This document shows, one piece after another, positions 23,801-35,837 of a DNA stretch of 64,000 bases; within the stretch, counting starts at the first letter, position 1; each line of letters opens with the position of its first letter. Source of the DNA: Litoditis marina (lineage: Eukaryota > Nematoda > Chromadorea > Rhabditida > Rhabditidae); the NCBI GenBank assembly GCA_964036275.1, contig OZ038437.1, forward strand, positions 7,073,804 to 7,137,803. Direction: 5' to 3'. Both the position numbers and the translations under genes were made by a program. The notes under the pieces were generated by a model. That model made no database searches and had not been told where the DNA came from. It saw only the letters and a program-made list of their open reading frames with translations.

Positions 23801-26800
23801 CCGACTAAAAGGAACAGCTGTTGAAGGAAGTGTATTATAAAAAATATTAATTGCATTCATTAACTTCACAATTGTAGAAAACGGAATGTGATACAGAACA
23901 AGAGTCAATGCCAACTGAAAACACAACAATTTGTGTACTTTGTTCGCTGGAGAACTGGATTTGGAGAGTATTATAGGGGCGAATTTAGAACTGGATCTGG
24001 AGAGTATTATAGGGACAAAATTTTTTTACTAACGATGAAATCTAACGCGTAGTACGCGTATATCAGGTTACTATCCCTGTTGTCATTATCATCATCATCA
24101 TCATTATTTATTATTTTTATTATTTTTTCAAAAACTCACAGATCGCATCAGTTCATGTTTCATGTCAGGCAATGCAGCGTAACAACCGTCGCATATTCTC
24201 TAGAATAAAACACCATTTTCGTGAAACGGTGGCTAGAAAAATTTCGAACAGGAAAGTTTCGAACAGTTGAAAAATCCTATCTATTGAATAAACCTCCGCA
24301 AACTTTCTTGTTCTGTTGTTCATCTAGGGGAACTCACTAGTAGTATGTCGTTTTGCAAAATGACATACATAAAAGTATAACCAGTCTACTTTGAAAAGTT
24401 GCTGATTTCAACATGTGAATTTGAAAGAAAATTGTAGCCTCAAGAAAATTAAACTTGAAACGCGCGCAATCATTTTCCATCCACTTCAAACCACTGACTG
24501 CCTGTCAGCAAGGAGGTTGATAACGGCAAATGAAGGTTGACATTTGCATACTCTAAGAATAAAAGTGCACATATCAATTCATTTTTGTTTTTGTTCGAGA
24601 ATCGTTTTCCAACTCTTTAAATTTTTCATTCGATAGTTCATCAACCGCCCCCCCCCCCACCTAAACTGAGTGAAAACCGTACCTCACAAATTAAATGGAA
24701 GTTGCTGGTGTCAATCGCCTTTTTATTGAGGGTTTTTGGTTGATAGACGTTCGATGTCTCGTGAAAACATTTTTCATCAGCACACGTTGGACGCATATGC
24801 AGAGGAAACTTCATAATTCGCGGTCCCACTGCAAAAAAAATGTGTTCATAGTTGTCGTCTGAAGAAAGGCAAAGGTATACTCTATATCATATATGTATGT
24901 GTATATGCATCAGTGAAGGTATACCTCATCCTAGTTTCACATATCTCATCCCCTTATTCATATAGTTCTAACCAAATCAGAAACCGGTTAATGACCTCAA
25001 AATTAAATAGCAAGATTATCCCTAAAAGCTTCCATAATTACTATTTTCCTACAAAAACAGGTACAATCACCGTTCAATCGCATAAGGTATCAATCATTAT
25101 GAGCGCTTAACAGAGTCACAATACTCTTTTCATCATCTACATTTTCTTCTTCTCTTTCTCCCATCCGAGTTCCACATAAAGAAATGTGAAAAGTCACGTG
25201 TTGAATCACGAATAAACCTATTCTATTCTATTATATCTCACTTTGCTCTAAAAATTCGGTGACTTGGCCCGCGCCGATTGGGTTGGAATTGAGACGGCAG
25301 CGACATTGTCAAGGCCGTTTTACTCATAGTGTGCTGTGTAAGAGCACATACATACGATTCGTCAACTACGTAGCTATGGACCCAATTAATAATCAGGTTT
25401 GCGTCCGCGCCTCTCAAACTATAGGGCCCGGTTCGTGTCCCACATGAAACAGATATTCTATGAGTTTAGCAATTCTCATACACTTTGCTCAAATTTATGT
25501 TGCCTGTGTTTTTGGGTCGATCTCGTTTACAGTTGAAAATTGTACATGTTCTCGTGTGTCCAGATCAAACTGCCACTAACAAGCGCAATAAATTCGTTTC
25601 CAGAGAACTGCACAACGAACTATTCCAAAATATTCCAAACATATTCCAAAATAGTTTCGATAATGTCAACGTAGCAACCTAATTAGACAACCAATGTGAC
25701 TGTTTTCAAAAAATTTTAAAAAGAGGCATTTTCACTACAGGTTGTGACCAAGACTGAAAACTCACTGTACGGGGGTGGTGGTGCGCGAGTGGTCGTAGTT
25801 GGCCTGGGAGTGGTTGTTGTTGTTGTTGTTGTTGTTGTTGTAGTTGTTGTTGAGGTTGTTGTTCTTCTTGTTGTTGTGGTTGTTGGTGTTGTCGGTTTGG
25901 GAGTGGTTGTATGAAGTCCCTCGAATCCGATTTTGTTTTTCGGGGTTGTGGAGTGCTGGTTCTCGAGTCCGCTTCTATTTCTCGGAGTTGAAGACTGCAG
26001 TCCCTCGTTTCCGGTTTTGTCTCGCGGGGTGGTCGAATGCAGGCCCTCATTTCCGGTTTTGTCTCTCGGAGTTGTGGAATGCAATCCCTCGTTTCCGGTT
26101 TTGTCTCGCGGGGTGGTCGAATGCAGTCCCTCGTTTCCGGTTTTGTCTCTCGGGATGGTGGAGTGCATTCCCTCATTTCCGGTTTTGTCTCTCGGAGTTG
26201 TGGAGTGCAGGCCCTCATTTCCGGCTTTGTCTCTCGGAGTTGTGGAGTGCAGGCCCTCATTTCCGGTTTTGTCTCTCGGAGTTGTGGAGTGCAGGTCCTC
26301 ATTTCCGGTTTTATCTCTTGGAGTTGTGGAGTGCAGGCCCTCATTTCCGGTTTTATCTCTCGGAGTTGTGGAGTGCAGTCCCTCGCTTCCGGTTTTGTCT
26401 CTCGGGGTGGTGGAATGCAGTCCCTCGATTCCGATTCCGCCTTTCCTCTGGGTGGTCGGTCTACGTGTTGTGGTCGTCGTGGGTGGTCTGCGGGTGGTTG
26501 TAGTTGTGGTGGTACTTGTGGTGGTGGTCGGTGGTTGCCGTCTGTATGAACCACCTGGTGTGGAGCAGAGTGTCCTTAACTTTACCGAACTCTCTGCCGC
26601 GATAATTTTGCCCGCATGAGTTTGGTGAAGGTCGTTGAAACGAGGCAGCAGAGCTCTCGGTTCGTTGGCTGCCCTTCTTGGCGCGAAGTCGTCGCTCGTA
26701 CCTAGCTTCAGTTCCGTGGACGTCCAGACTTTCTCTGCAACAGAATCACTTCAACGTTAGTTACATTACTAATCTCCATGTTTTTTCTCAAAATACTGAA

Positions 26801-28979
26801 CTATATGTATTAACACAAATCCTAAAAGTTTGGAACAAAAGTGATGATTCATCCATTAGAAAATCGTCGCGAATATGGACCACTGTAGAAAGACAATAAC
26901 TGATGAAACAGAGTAGTATCAACGAAACCTCTACTAATACTAACTATACCGTTTAAGATATGATTTACAATGCACACTTGATTTTGAGTTCATTTCGTAA
27001 CCTCCAATGATATGAAATCAGAACCAACTGCAAAAAATGTTCAGAGGAAACTGACAGTTCTTTTATCGTACTGTGGAACTCTCTAAAAATCCTATAAGCT
27101 ATAACTATCAAAAACACGCTACGTGAACTGACCATCGTATCTCATATCGTAACTCGTGGAGTGGATGGTATTGGCGACCCAGAGCGGTGCTTGTATGTTC
27201 ATCATTTCTAAAAGGATAGTACGTTAAAAGAAAAGGAAAGTCAGCAATTCACAAATTGTACAGTTTATAAGGAGTAGTAGGTGAAGTAGGACATATTCAC
27301 TCCAATCGCATGCAAACCTGGGGCCCAAGGAATGAACGCAGCCTGATTGAAATTAGAATAAAAACTCTCAATCTGTTCCACAATGAATAGTTATACAAAA
27401 ACGTACTTGTCAGTCTCGTGAAGGCATGCACATAAAGTATCATTCCCACTTGAGTGAAATCAAGAAGAAAATGCGCACTAACCGGAAATCCAGCGAGCTT
27501 CTTTGGGATCTTTGACCTTGTGCAGAGAGGATCCCCTTTTACAAGAACTGGCAGCCTTGGCAAAATGCACTTCATACCCCATGTGGAAACATTGACCTTT
27601 GATCAGAGCATCAGAGGGATTGACACAGGTGGTGGTGGGTTCTGGAAAACTTGTTCATTAATTTATTTATTCTACACAAAATGGGCAACAAGACAAATGG
27701 GAAAAAAGCGAGATCGATTGCTTGATGAGTATAAAATATATGTTTTTGACGCTGCACGCGGTGCTGGAATGCATTCCATGCAAAAGGCTCAGGACGGGAA
27801 AACAAAAAGGTTTAAGCGAAAAGAATGCGATAGATGGGTTTTTTCCCATAACATTCACGGAATAGAACAAACAAAAAGTCCCGTTATCATGATGTACTAG
27901 TCTCAATGGAAACGAGAAATATGAGGAATCGATACTAGTGCTGGTGAATTCTAAATGATTAAGGTGTCGTTCTTTTGATTTCATTATCACCTTCCGAAAA
28001 TCATTGCAGGTATGATGATAGACGAACAATTAACATGTTTTCTGCCATGCAAAACTGAACGGGAAACGTGAATATTCCCGCCAAAACATGAAAAATTTAA
28101 TCTAACAAACTTTACGATTTTATACTTATGATAAACTTCTAATAAACCATTTAATTCCAGTCCAATTCTAACAAAGTAAAACATCAAACATATCTCACCC
28201 CATTGACAGGTGACAGTGTCGTTTTGTCTTTTGGCCAACATGACGGAATACGGTGCAATGTATCGACAATGATCTCTGGCCTCTAAGTCAGAGTCTAGTC
28301 TCAAAATGAACTTTTGCTCGCAGTATCCGTCCTGAAACAGCAAACCCAAGAATCATATCTCATATTTGGGTTTTGAAGTGTTAATCGAGAAAAATTAAAA
28401 GTTATCTTAAATTACGGAAAACTAAATGCATATGTGATAATTAGCAATGAAATCTATCACGTAAAGTTGAGCTTGACGTCATGGTTATTTAGTGGTGGAA
28501 CATCCATCTATTGATGAGGGTAGTCCACCGGAGTTTGGATTAATGCCCGAAACGCCATAAGTAACTGTGTTTGCTAGAGCGAACTAAACATATTTTAGCG
28601 AAATAAAGTTTGTTTTAACAAATAATTTTCTGAGAAACTATAATGAGTTCGGAGCACTGCTTGCGCTACTGTGTGGATCTAAGTAGGAATGTTGTGCAAT
28701 ATACGCAAGTAACTAGGTTTTGATCAAAATTCAGTATACAGAAATACAAAAAAAGATGGAATGTCTGCAATCTCAGGAACCTCTCAATAATCAATGCTAC
28801 TATTAACATTTCTGTAATAGGAGAGTGAATGGACTGTTTCTGTGATAACGACTAAATAAACATGCCAAGCTGAAATTCGTCTATGAAACCAACCTTAGCT
28901 CTAGCCGCTGCTTTATATCCGCCTAGTGTTTCCAAGGCAAGGCTGCCACAAAAATATCGCAGACCAGGTTCTTTGATCT
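17821..28979 (-). CDS. Lectin gene A: CTLD - Thr-rich stalk - CTLD-like - EGF-like - VWA protein, 5' end missing
   Basis: Fifteen exons, minus strand: 28979-28894, 28331-28199, 27641-27483, 27207-27133, 26734-25766, 24828-24683, 23804-23670, 23167-23020, 22238-22102, 21088-21071, 20962-20857, 20485-20334, 19349-19245, 18768-18634, 17916-17821 (stop). All junctions have GT and AG and join in one open frame of about 866 codons. Exons 3-5 show a C-type lectin pattern (C-x11-C, AKAASSCKRG, EARWIS, PLWVAN, final LC). Exon 5 adds a long Thr-rich repeat stalk. Exons 6-8 form a second, weaker lectin-like unit ending RLLCV. Exon 9 is EGF-like (GSCQCKPGY). Exons 10-15 match a VWA fold (ALVGFSYL, LKFIIWITDMH, AKLLVTPIY). 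The exon carrying the first VWA strand, present in copies B and C, is not found here. The first listed exon begins in mid-codon, so upstream exons and any signal peptide are missing. An extracellular or cell-surface binding role is inferred. Confidence 0.68.
19388..19568. mobile_element. Palindromic element M3, copy 1
   Basis: About 180 bp begin GAGTACGTATGCGAGAAGATC and end with the inverse (GGGTCTTCTAGCTACGAACTC). It lies in an intron of lectin gene A. Other copies are at 20587, 43309 and 53604. Fits a MITE with long terminal inverted repeats. Confidence 0.6.
20587..20757. mobile_element. Palindromic element M3, copy 2
   Basis: Ends GAGTACGTATGCTAGAAAAT and GGGATCTTCTAGCATACGTA are inverted relative to each other. 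It lies in the next intron of lectin gene A. Confidence 0.6.
21285..21505 (+). mobile_element. tRNA-derived SINE, copy 1
   Basis: Contains an A-box-like TAGCGCAGTGG and a B-box GGTTCGATTCC typical of RNA polymerase III promoters, preceded by GGTACTGTACATCTCACTTC and followed by TTTATAAATTTGGCACTCAC. Six copies lie in the window. This one lies in the segment of gene A where the exon for the first VWA strand is missing. Confidence 0.7.
25845..26450 (-). repeat. 42-bp coding minisatellite in lectin A stalk
   Basis: On the minus strand about ten good and two diverged 42-bp units (best preserved 26008-26430) encode a 14-residue repeat, GLHSTTPRDKTGNE. They are flanked by runs of Thr codons (TTTTSTTTTTTRRPP before, poly-Thr after). 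Such Thr/Ser/Pro tracts are typical of O-glycosylated stalks. Copy B has only a short Thr-rich link here, so the array expanded, or was lost, after the A/B duplication. Confidence 0.85.
28480..28562 (+). ncRNA. Hammerhead-like / nested hairpin RNA motif, copy 1
   Basis: TTGATGA (28511-28517) is followed by GGGTA, which can pair with TGCCC (28544-28548), then GAAAC (28549-28553). This order resembles a hammerhead core with stem II. CGTC lies upstream (about 28477-28480) and could supply the cleavage-site strand with three pairs. The canonical C3 is replaced by U, and GGTGGA/TCCACC forms a competing hairpin. It lies in an intron of gene A, on the opposite strand. Ribozyme activity is uncertain. 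Confidence 0.25.
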
Positions 28980-31670
28980 CTGTAAAAGTCAGAAGTTTCT
29001 CACTCAAAGTCATAAAGTGGTCACAGAGGTATAGGTTTTATCTAGCCTGGTTGAATTTCTAAAGCATCAATTCATAGGTTGAACGTGTATAACATGAAAA
29101 AGCTGGAAAGGATGAAAAAATATATTCACTGAAAGATCATAACGGGAAAGATCAGAACTGAAAAATTCCAAACACTATGTTTTACGTGCCCCACATATTC
29201 AGAAAATTTTTTCTTTGGTAAGATGTTTCATTGGAAGTTGAATCACGTAGTGTAGGACTCTGTGTAACAATTAAAAGAACTTGTTAATGCGTTCGCAGAT
29301 ATTAAAATGGAATTTTGTTGAGAATTGATCGAATTTACAGTAAAAGTGGTTTTTATTGTCCAACAGCATCATTAAAATAAAGTAAAACGAACCAGCATGA
29401 ACGAACGGGTTGTGTATCAACGATACATAAAGCAAGAAGTAAAGAATCTGGAACACTAGGTTGAGAATCATGGAAAAATTGAGCAAACTTCTTTGAAATA
29501 ACTATCAGAACATTCGCACCAACTAGGTCCTATTGTGAGTAAGCCTAGTATGAGAGTGTTTTCGAGTCACCTTGTTCACTGTACGCGGTCTAACGATCTA
29601 ATGTGAAGCTCTAGCGCCTTATTTGATTTTTGCGCGCATTTTTTTTAGATTAAGCTGATCCTCTGAGCAAAGTCTATTCTACTTATGTTTCTGAAAAATG
29701 TCCAGTTGAAAGGAAACTAGGTTCAACAGAGTCAAGAAAAAAATTGGTTTGCTTATGCTACACCAATCACGACAGTTACTAAATAATATAGAAAGTTTAT
29801 ATTCCGAGTAGGCGAAAACCAAAATGACTAGCTTCAATTTCGTCCATGTAAAATTGACTTCTTTGTGAAAACCTAAGCTGAAATACTCCATAAACGCGCA
29901 CCTAGCCCGAGTGTCTCGCTTTGGACCAATTCGATATGTAACCAACGTTTTTCGGTAAACTAACCGGTTTTTGGTAACTTTTTCAGGGTAGGTAACCGGT
30001 AGGAAACTAATCCCTAATTAACGGTAGAAACAAACATTTTCATTGTAAAAACCGGTAACCGGTTTCCTATTTTAGGTTATCAACCTGTTACCTACTGATT
30101 AATCAGAAAAATAGGTTACCAAAAATCCGTTAGGTTATCAAAAAAGCCGGTTACATATAGAATTCACCTTAGCTTTGTGCATTATTTCTCAATATGTGAA
30201 CCTTCGCGGTGAGTAAGAGTACAGAAGCAGCGTGTTTGGAGCGGTGCAGAACAAAATCTAACAGTCGGGATACTTATGAAGACGGCTCCTACTCAAACTT
30301 CAGATCCTAGCGTCACAGATCATCAGAATGAAAACTCACCATTTCCTGACAATACCTCGGTCGAATCTCGCAGCGATTACAAATAGAATGATTGAATCGT
30401 TGGGAAGGTGGTGGCTTATATTCACCGACTTTCCTTGAAAATGACAAGTACTTGTCTCGTTTCAACAGAGCAACTGAGCTGTTTTCACGCGTTTACAGTG
30501 AAACTGCCAGTGAACAACACTGAACCACGTGTTAAACAACTTCAGACAAGGATCGAACTGGTTGAGAATCCGAAAAGTACCTGTGAGTGTTTTGACAAAC
30601 CAGTGAATCATGAGAACTTTGTTGTTCTGTTTTCCAGTAACCAAACAGCAAGCTAGTGACTTTGAATACAGTGAAATACTTACCCACTTTGATACGGCTC
30701 CGTACATTTGCTTTCGAACTTTTTTCTTTAGTGAACCTGACCTTAGTTGGGCGTTGATTATTTTCATTGACTTGGAACGCGTAAAGGTGCTAAGGGTAGA
30801 CAAAGCTTTGTTTCAGTTTAATTTTGTTGCACGTCATGTTCAACCAGTCACTAGAAAAGCGATGCATATTCATTCCCGGAAACAAAACAAAAAACAGATT
30901 TTTCTAGAGAAATTCAGTCTACCCAGTGTACCCAGATACATTCTGTTAATACACAATATACAGCTCGGACAATGTGAAAATTAGCGATTGAACTTTCGTT
31001 GTATGCAAAACCAACATAGAAGATGTCTGACATTCCTAATCTCACAACAAGTGCTGAAATACCTCAGACATGATTGTAAGCCAAGTGTTTTTGAGCAAGC
31101 GCTGCTGTGCGAATTATGAGAGTCAATCTACCAACTGGAATATTGGTTTTGACGTGAAGCTGAGACAATTGAAACTTAGCACACCAATATGCAACAAATA
31201 TGGAGTTTTTTCATTAACAGTTTGCTTCGAAAATAGGCACCATTTTCATATATCGTCGGAGAGGGAACTAGTCTCCAAATGTTTCTGATTACTTTAGGAA
31301 GTATATTTGACCACGGAAACTGCATATATGCCTTGATCTTTCCAATTCCCATTGTGTCATAATACTCCAATATTTCCAGATGCTGTGCTCAAATTAAATG
31401 CGGCAGAATAAGGGAGCTTCATGCCGGCAACCTGTTTTTTTAAAAGTTATTCAATTCAATAATAAACACATATAAACTTATTCATGTTGTGCAATCAAAG
31501 AAAAACGAACAGGTCAAATATATCGATCATTACGTTAAACAATCATTAAGCAGTGGGTAATGTTAACTTTGAGCTTTAGAGGCTCAAGATTCTACAATGT
31601 TAATCGCGAAACCAAAAAGTCCGAAATGTCAAGGAATGGTTACTATAAAAAGATGTATGTGATTAGCAAG
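28980..31670. other. Spacer, no supported gene
   Basis: This DNA lies upstream (5') of the first recognised exon of gene A and probably holds its missing 5' exons, but none could be supported. A stretch ending at about 30340 with a GTGAGT donor on the minus strand was considered, but its frames do not join the next exon cleanly. The M8 repeat occupies 29938-30165. Confidence 0.4.
29938..30165. mobile_element. Repeat M8, GGTAACC-rich foldback
   Basis: Many GGTAACC, GTAACCGG and inverse copies (for example AACCGGTAACCGGTTTCC, TTAGGTTATCAACCTG) form a self-complementary segment of about 230 bp. Only one copy is in the window. Confidence 0.45.
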
Positions 31671-31679
31671 TCAGTGATT

Positions 31680-32040
31680 ATTTGTAAAAAGTGGGGGACC
31701 AGGAAGTGTGTGAGTTCTGTTCGGTTTCACCGTTTTCTGCAAAAAGTGAACAATACGATGTTGTGAATGAGTGTGCAACAAAAAAAGAACAATACATTTT
31801 TTTGCACAATGATTCACAAGAAACAGAATATACAAAGTTTAACTCGACCGTAAAAGTGCATCGTGGTTTCCCCTAAGAACGTTGTGAACCGTTGTGCAAA
31901 CAAATGTATTGTTCTTTTTTTGTTGCACACTCATTCACAACATCGTATTGTTCACTTTTTGCAGAAAACGGTGAAACCGAACAGAACTCACACACTTCCT
32001 GGTCCCCCACTTTTTACAAATTGTTCTCTTTTTGCTAGTT
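31680..32040. mobile_element. Long palindromic element M5, copy 1
   Basis: AAAAAGTGGGGGACCAGGAA at the left is the inverse of TTCCTGGTCCCCCACTTTTT at the right, and the arms continue to match inward for over 100 bp (AAAAGTGAACAATACGATGT and its inverse). A relative lies at 51033-51420. Confidence 0.75.
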
Positions 32041-32044
32041 GTAC

Positions 32045-32630
32045 TAGTACAACCACTTCTAGAGTTGACTTAGAAAAACGATTTTTGAATAGTGGTGACT
32101 ATCAAACATCCTATCTGAAAGTTCCAGGTTTTCAAACGATGTGATCCTGAAAAGTTCAAAAAACAGCTTTTTTCCGCTTCGTTAATTCAAATCTGAGTAT
32201 TGTGAAAAATCTGCGTCATTACAGTAAGAAAATATTTTCTCCATTTGCGCGAACGGGCGCCAGCCATTGGCGCCAGATATAGAACATGTAACTCTAATTA
32301 GTAACAAATAACTTGGAATGAATTAGTAACAAATAACTTGGAACGCTGCGCGCGATTATATCAACAATTCGGAACAATGGTTACTATAAAGTTATTAAAA
32401 CTTGAAAAATAGGCGAGTAAAACCTCGTGAAATAACCTTAAATAACAGGTGATATCATACTAAAGTTTTCAGAATTCAGACATCAAACATCAAAAATAGT
32501 GTCAGAAAGAAAATTATATTCCGGGTCTTAAAATTTGACGCTTTTTTTTCTGTTGAGCCTTCCACAAATGGTCTGTAGGTCAACGGGTTGAGATTCAAAA
32601 TATACGATTGTCTTCACCGATTTGTGTGTC
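32045..32630. other. No gene seen
   Basis: AT-rich spacer with a short direct duplication (AATTAGTAACAAATAACTTG at about 32295 and 32321). Confidence 0.45.
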
Positions 32631-32636
32631 TACCAA

Positions 32637-33231
32637 TCATATCTCTTCGGGATATAACCGAGGGTGTATATTTTTGTGTAATCGACCTCGTTTTCCGGGA
32701 CGCGACGGTTTCCTTTCAGGTATTTGTGGTATGCCCCAAAGCTTGTGGTCGACTTCAGCAAATATGATACAGCGCCGGAGTGGGTATACCCGGTTATTTC
32801 CGTTTGGCGTCAAGCTATATGATTTGTACAACAGTGAACTATTTTCATTGGAAGAAGGCAACCGGAGTTCAAATATTGTACGGAAAGGAGATGGCAGGAC
32901 AGTGCCGTTTGTTGAGTTTTTGATATGAAAATTCCGTCAATATCCTGTCTCTCTCTCTGTACGGGATTATGGCTGGCGTTTTTTGCCCGCCACACTTTAT
33001 TTCACCAGCCGCCGTGAAAAACGGTTGATGGTCGGTCATATACGGGATTTTCATACTATTGTTTCCCTGATAGAAAGTCATCGTCACACTATGGTTTTCC
33101 TCAACCGAAGTTTCAATCTTTTCAAAGTGCCCCTTCATGAACTCCGTCATGATTCTTGTCATCAACATTGGTCCGTTCATCTCTATTCGGTAGAGTTTGC
33201 TGACGGTTTCGATAGTGTTTGGCGTTTGCAT
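32637..33231 (-). CDS. Small two-exon protein of unknown function, 183 aa
   Basis: Exon 1 is 33231-32882 and exon 2 is 32838-32637. The 43-nt intron has GTACAA and AATAG borders and joins in frame, giving 183 residues. The ATG follows directly on CATCTCAG, a splice-acceptor sequence, as expected when a nematode leader RNA is trans-spliced next to the start codon; it could also be an internal exon. The protein starts MQTPNTIETVSKLYRIEMNG and is basic near the end (IPERKPSRPGKRGRLHKNIH). No domain, signal peptide or membrane segment is recognised. The RG-rich gene lies 530 bp upstream on the same strand, so a two-gene operon is possible but unproven. Confidence 0.45.
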
Positions 33232-33760
33232 CTGAGATGAAAAAGCGGAGTTAGTTTATAAGCAGAGCTTTTTATATATGAAACAATTATGATCGGACAA
33301 GGTGTTTATGGTGCGTTGATTGCAATGAAAAATGGGTAAATTGGTATGCGACCGTGGATTGAACAGAATAAAGACATCTTTGTGGTTGCATTTTCGTCTG
33401 AATCGTACGCGTGTACTAAAATTCGAATGCCGAGCTCCCGCGAAGTGCTGACTGCTCTGGAAGGTGGAACTCCTGGAACTGGCTGTCCTGAAAAATAAAA
33501 TAAAAGAGACCTTATGGGTCTCAAATGAACAACATAATGGTTTAGAGAGATATTGAGCATGAATATAAGAAGAAAATAGACACTTCTGGTGTGCTATATA
33601 TTTATTATAAATTGGAGCAAAATATAACAACGAACTCTTCCATCTTGGTGGAATACAGAGAAATATGAACTAGTTTTTAGTTGATTGTGTTAATATTACT
33701 TTTTAGAGAAATTACCGAAAGAATATTGTTATTTTAACTGAAAATTATTATAATTAAACA

Positions 33761-34593
33761 TTATAGAAGTAGACATGCGACATAACGGGGGTGCTGGGGT
33801 GGAAAGGAGTAAGAGGGACTCTCGGGACTCGATGAATAACCCTTGAAGTTTTCATGTGGGTGACCGCGTGCGTGACCCCTGTTTTGGGTGTAGGCACCGC
33901 GGTTTCCCACGTGAAAACTTCGGTTTGTACCGCGGAACTGCCCGCGGTACTGTCCACGAGAACCTTCTCTTTGAAAGCTTCCGCGGCCGTTCCCACGGCC
34001 AGCTCTGCGCCACGCTCCGCGACGTTCCTGGAAAAACTTTCTTCTTTCCTGACGTCTTCGTTCTACGAATTGACATTCCTCGTCCTCAGAACTGTTATCA
34101 CTCATCCCACTTTCTTGGAAGATGGATGGAGTGACTGTACGTTCTCTCATTTGCAGTTTCTTCAATTGATCATCAACCTCGATGGGGTTGTTTCCATCGG
34201 CCATCGACACCGATTGTTCTGGAGCTGGAACATTTGAGGTTTCGACTAGTGTATGACGCAAAACTGGTGCTAGCGCATTCGCGGTTTTTTGCCGCGCGAT
34301 CAATCCACGTGCTGGTCTAATCGATTTTTTCTTTTCTGCCCTTTCAATGAACATTCTCTTTGTTTTTGTATTATTACTGGAAATAATATCAGCTGAAACA
34401 TTCGATTTAGAGAAATGACCCGCGTATCGAAGTTTCTGTGTTCTTCATTCAACGAGTGTTCTGGAAGTGGCATTTGCGTGCAGAAGGCGCGTGACACTTT
34501 CGTATACGTTTGCCTGGAACCAATTTCTGCTCCGAACTGTACTCTCATGTCTACTTCCACTGTCCTGCCCACTGAAGTTTCGTCGAGCTCCAT
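33761..34593 (-). CDS. RG-rich basic protein, probable RNA-binding tail, about 233 aa
   Basis: Exon 1 is 34593-34508 (starts MELDETSVGRTVEVDMRVQF) and exon 2 is 34376-33761. GTATAC and TTTCCAG borders join in frame. The middle has an acidic patch (DNSSEDEE) next to a charged helix-like stretch (VERRRQERRKFFQERR). The C-terminal 90 residues carry about ten Arg-Gly pairs (GRGNGRGSF, SRGQYRGQFRGTNR, NRGHARGHPHENF), typical of disordered RNA-binding tails. No folded domain is recognised. An alternative model reads on from exon 1 without splicing (to 34300), so the junction is uncertain, while the long exon itself is well supported. The 3' end may also splice onward to 33484, where a good acceptor is visible. 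Confidence 0.5.
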
Positions 34594-34803
34594 TTGGATT
34601 ATTATTTTGAGTGAGTTATATTTACAAGAATTAGTTTTTGAAAAATAATATGTCAAAAATTGGAAAGTTTTCAGAGTTTTCACTTTTTGAATAATTTTGG
34701 GTGAATAGAAAACATTGAGTAGCAAAAAATTAACAAAGAGAAATGGTATTCTACTTTGAACTAGCGCTTCGACTTGGGTTGAAAAGATTTTTTTATGAGT
34801 TCA

Positions 34804-35094
34804 ATGCTACCTTACAAAATTTACAAAATATATTTGAGTTTTGCTCTGCTGCTCTTCATCTGGTGTGGTTTCTCATGTACCGCAAAGGGTTTTCAGTACC
34901 AAGAAAAGAGCTTGGCTGTGGCGTTTGCCTCTCCCATCCTTTAGCTCGAGGCTCTTTTCCGCTGGATCTACGCAAGTTTGCCGTATCGTGATCGTCAGAC
35001 CGTCACTCAGAAGGAGGAGAAAAAGAAAAAGAATGAGGTAGACGTTGAAAACAATGCTCATAAGGTCAAATTGACTGTTTCCGTTGAAAAATAG
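34804..35094 (+). pseudogene. Possible small secreted protein, interrupted by one stop
   Basis: A 97-codon frame begins MLPYKIYKIYLSFALLLFIW, a plausible signal peptide ending near CGFSCTA, and ends in a Lys/Glu-rich tail (KEEKKKKNEVDVENN). One TAG at 34942-34944 breaks it. That TAG is part of CCATCCTTTAG, which could be a splice acceptor, but no donor giving a good frame was found. Either a decayed gene or a mis-modelled two-exon gene; no family is recognised. Confidence 0.25.
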
Positions 35095-35837
35095 AGAGAA
35101 TTTTTGTTTATTTGATACTATTGTTGTTATTCACTTGTTTGAAAAGCTTTCTCTTCATTTCTCTATATCATTAGCCATAATTTCTCCCACAGTTCTGTTG
35201 AATTGTTCCACTCAAAATCGGTGAGCGAGGGTTTACAGCGCTGAATAGTGTTATGGTTGTCAGCTTCTATCTTTTCGTGGAAGGTTACTAGAGCTTGGTG
35301 TTCTGGTAAGGGTAAGAACGTGGTGGTTCGTCCGAGTTTCTCACATATCTTACCTTTGCTGGCAAGGTCGGAGACAAAGACTTGTCCTAAAAAAATATTT
35401 ACGTAATACGTATTTACGTAAAAATACGTTTTTACGGAGTACCATGCAGTGTATGAGAATACATGGAAATGGGGTGACGTTGGTTGTTTATGTTAAAGTG
35501 ATGGGGAAAGAGATAACAAGTTATAATGGTTGACTAATTGACTAATTTTTTTTCAGGCTAAACACTTATGGTGTTTTCAACAGTCCGAAGTCGTCACTAT
35601 TTCTTTGAGAACCACACTGTGGTGATGTCTTTTAATTTTCCAGTGGAGATCTTATTTGAGTGTCTTCCAATATATTTCATAGGAATATTATCTGTAACAC
35701 ACTTGTGTTGTGGCAATAGTATGGAAGTCCCAGCAAGAGATGGTAAAACTTAGTAATTTGTGCTTTGTGTTTGTTTTGCTATTTCTAAGGACAAAAAGTA
35801 ATAAGTCTGAAAGTGTAGGGTTGTAGCGTAGCACTAA

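Noticed and set aside
25395..25446. Another tRNA-like segment (CCGGTTCGTGTCCC)
   Set aside because: Only a B-box-like word; no A-box at proper distance and no relation to the SINE family.
25844..26619. Long plus-strand open frames of 170-228 codons
   Set aside because: They are antisense shadows of the 42-bp coding repeat in lectin gene A, whose Thr-rich minus-strand frame is supported by splice sites and by copies B and C.
30340..30395. Upstream exon of lectin gene A
   Set aside because: A good GTGAGT donor and a Cys-rich reading exist, but that frame ends in the wrong phase to join exon 28979-28894, and the correct phase has a stop.
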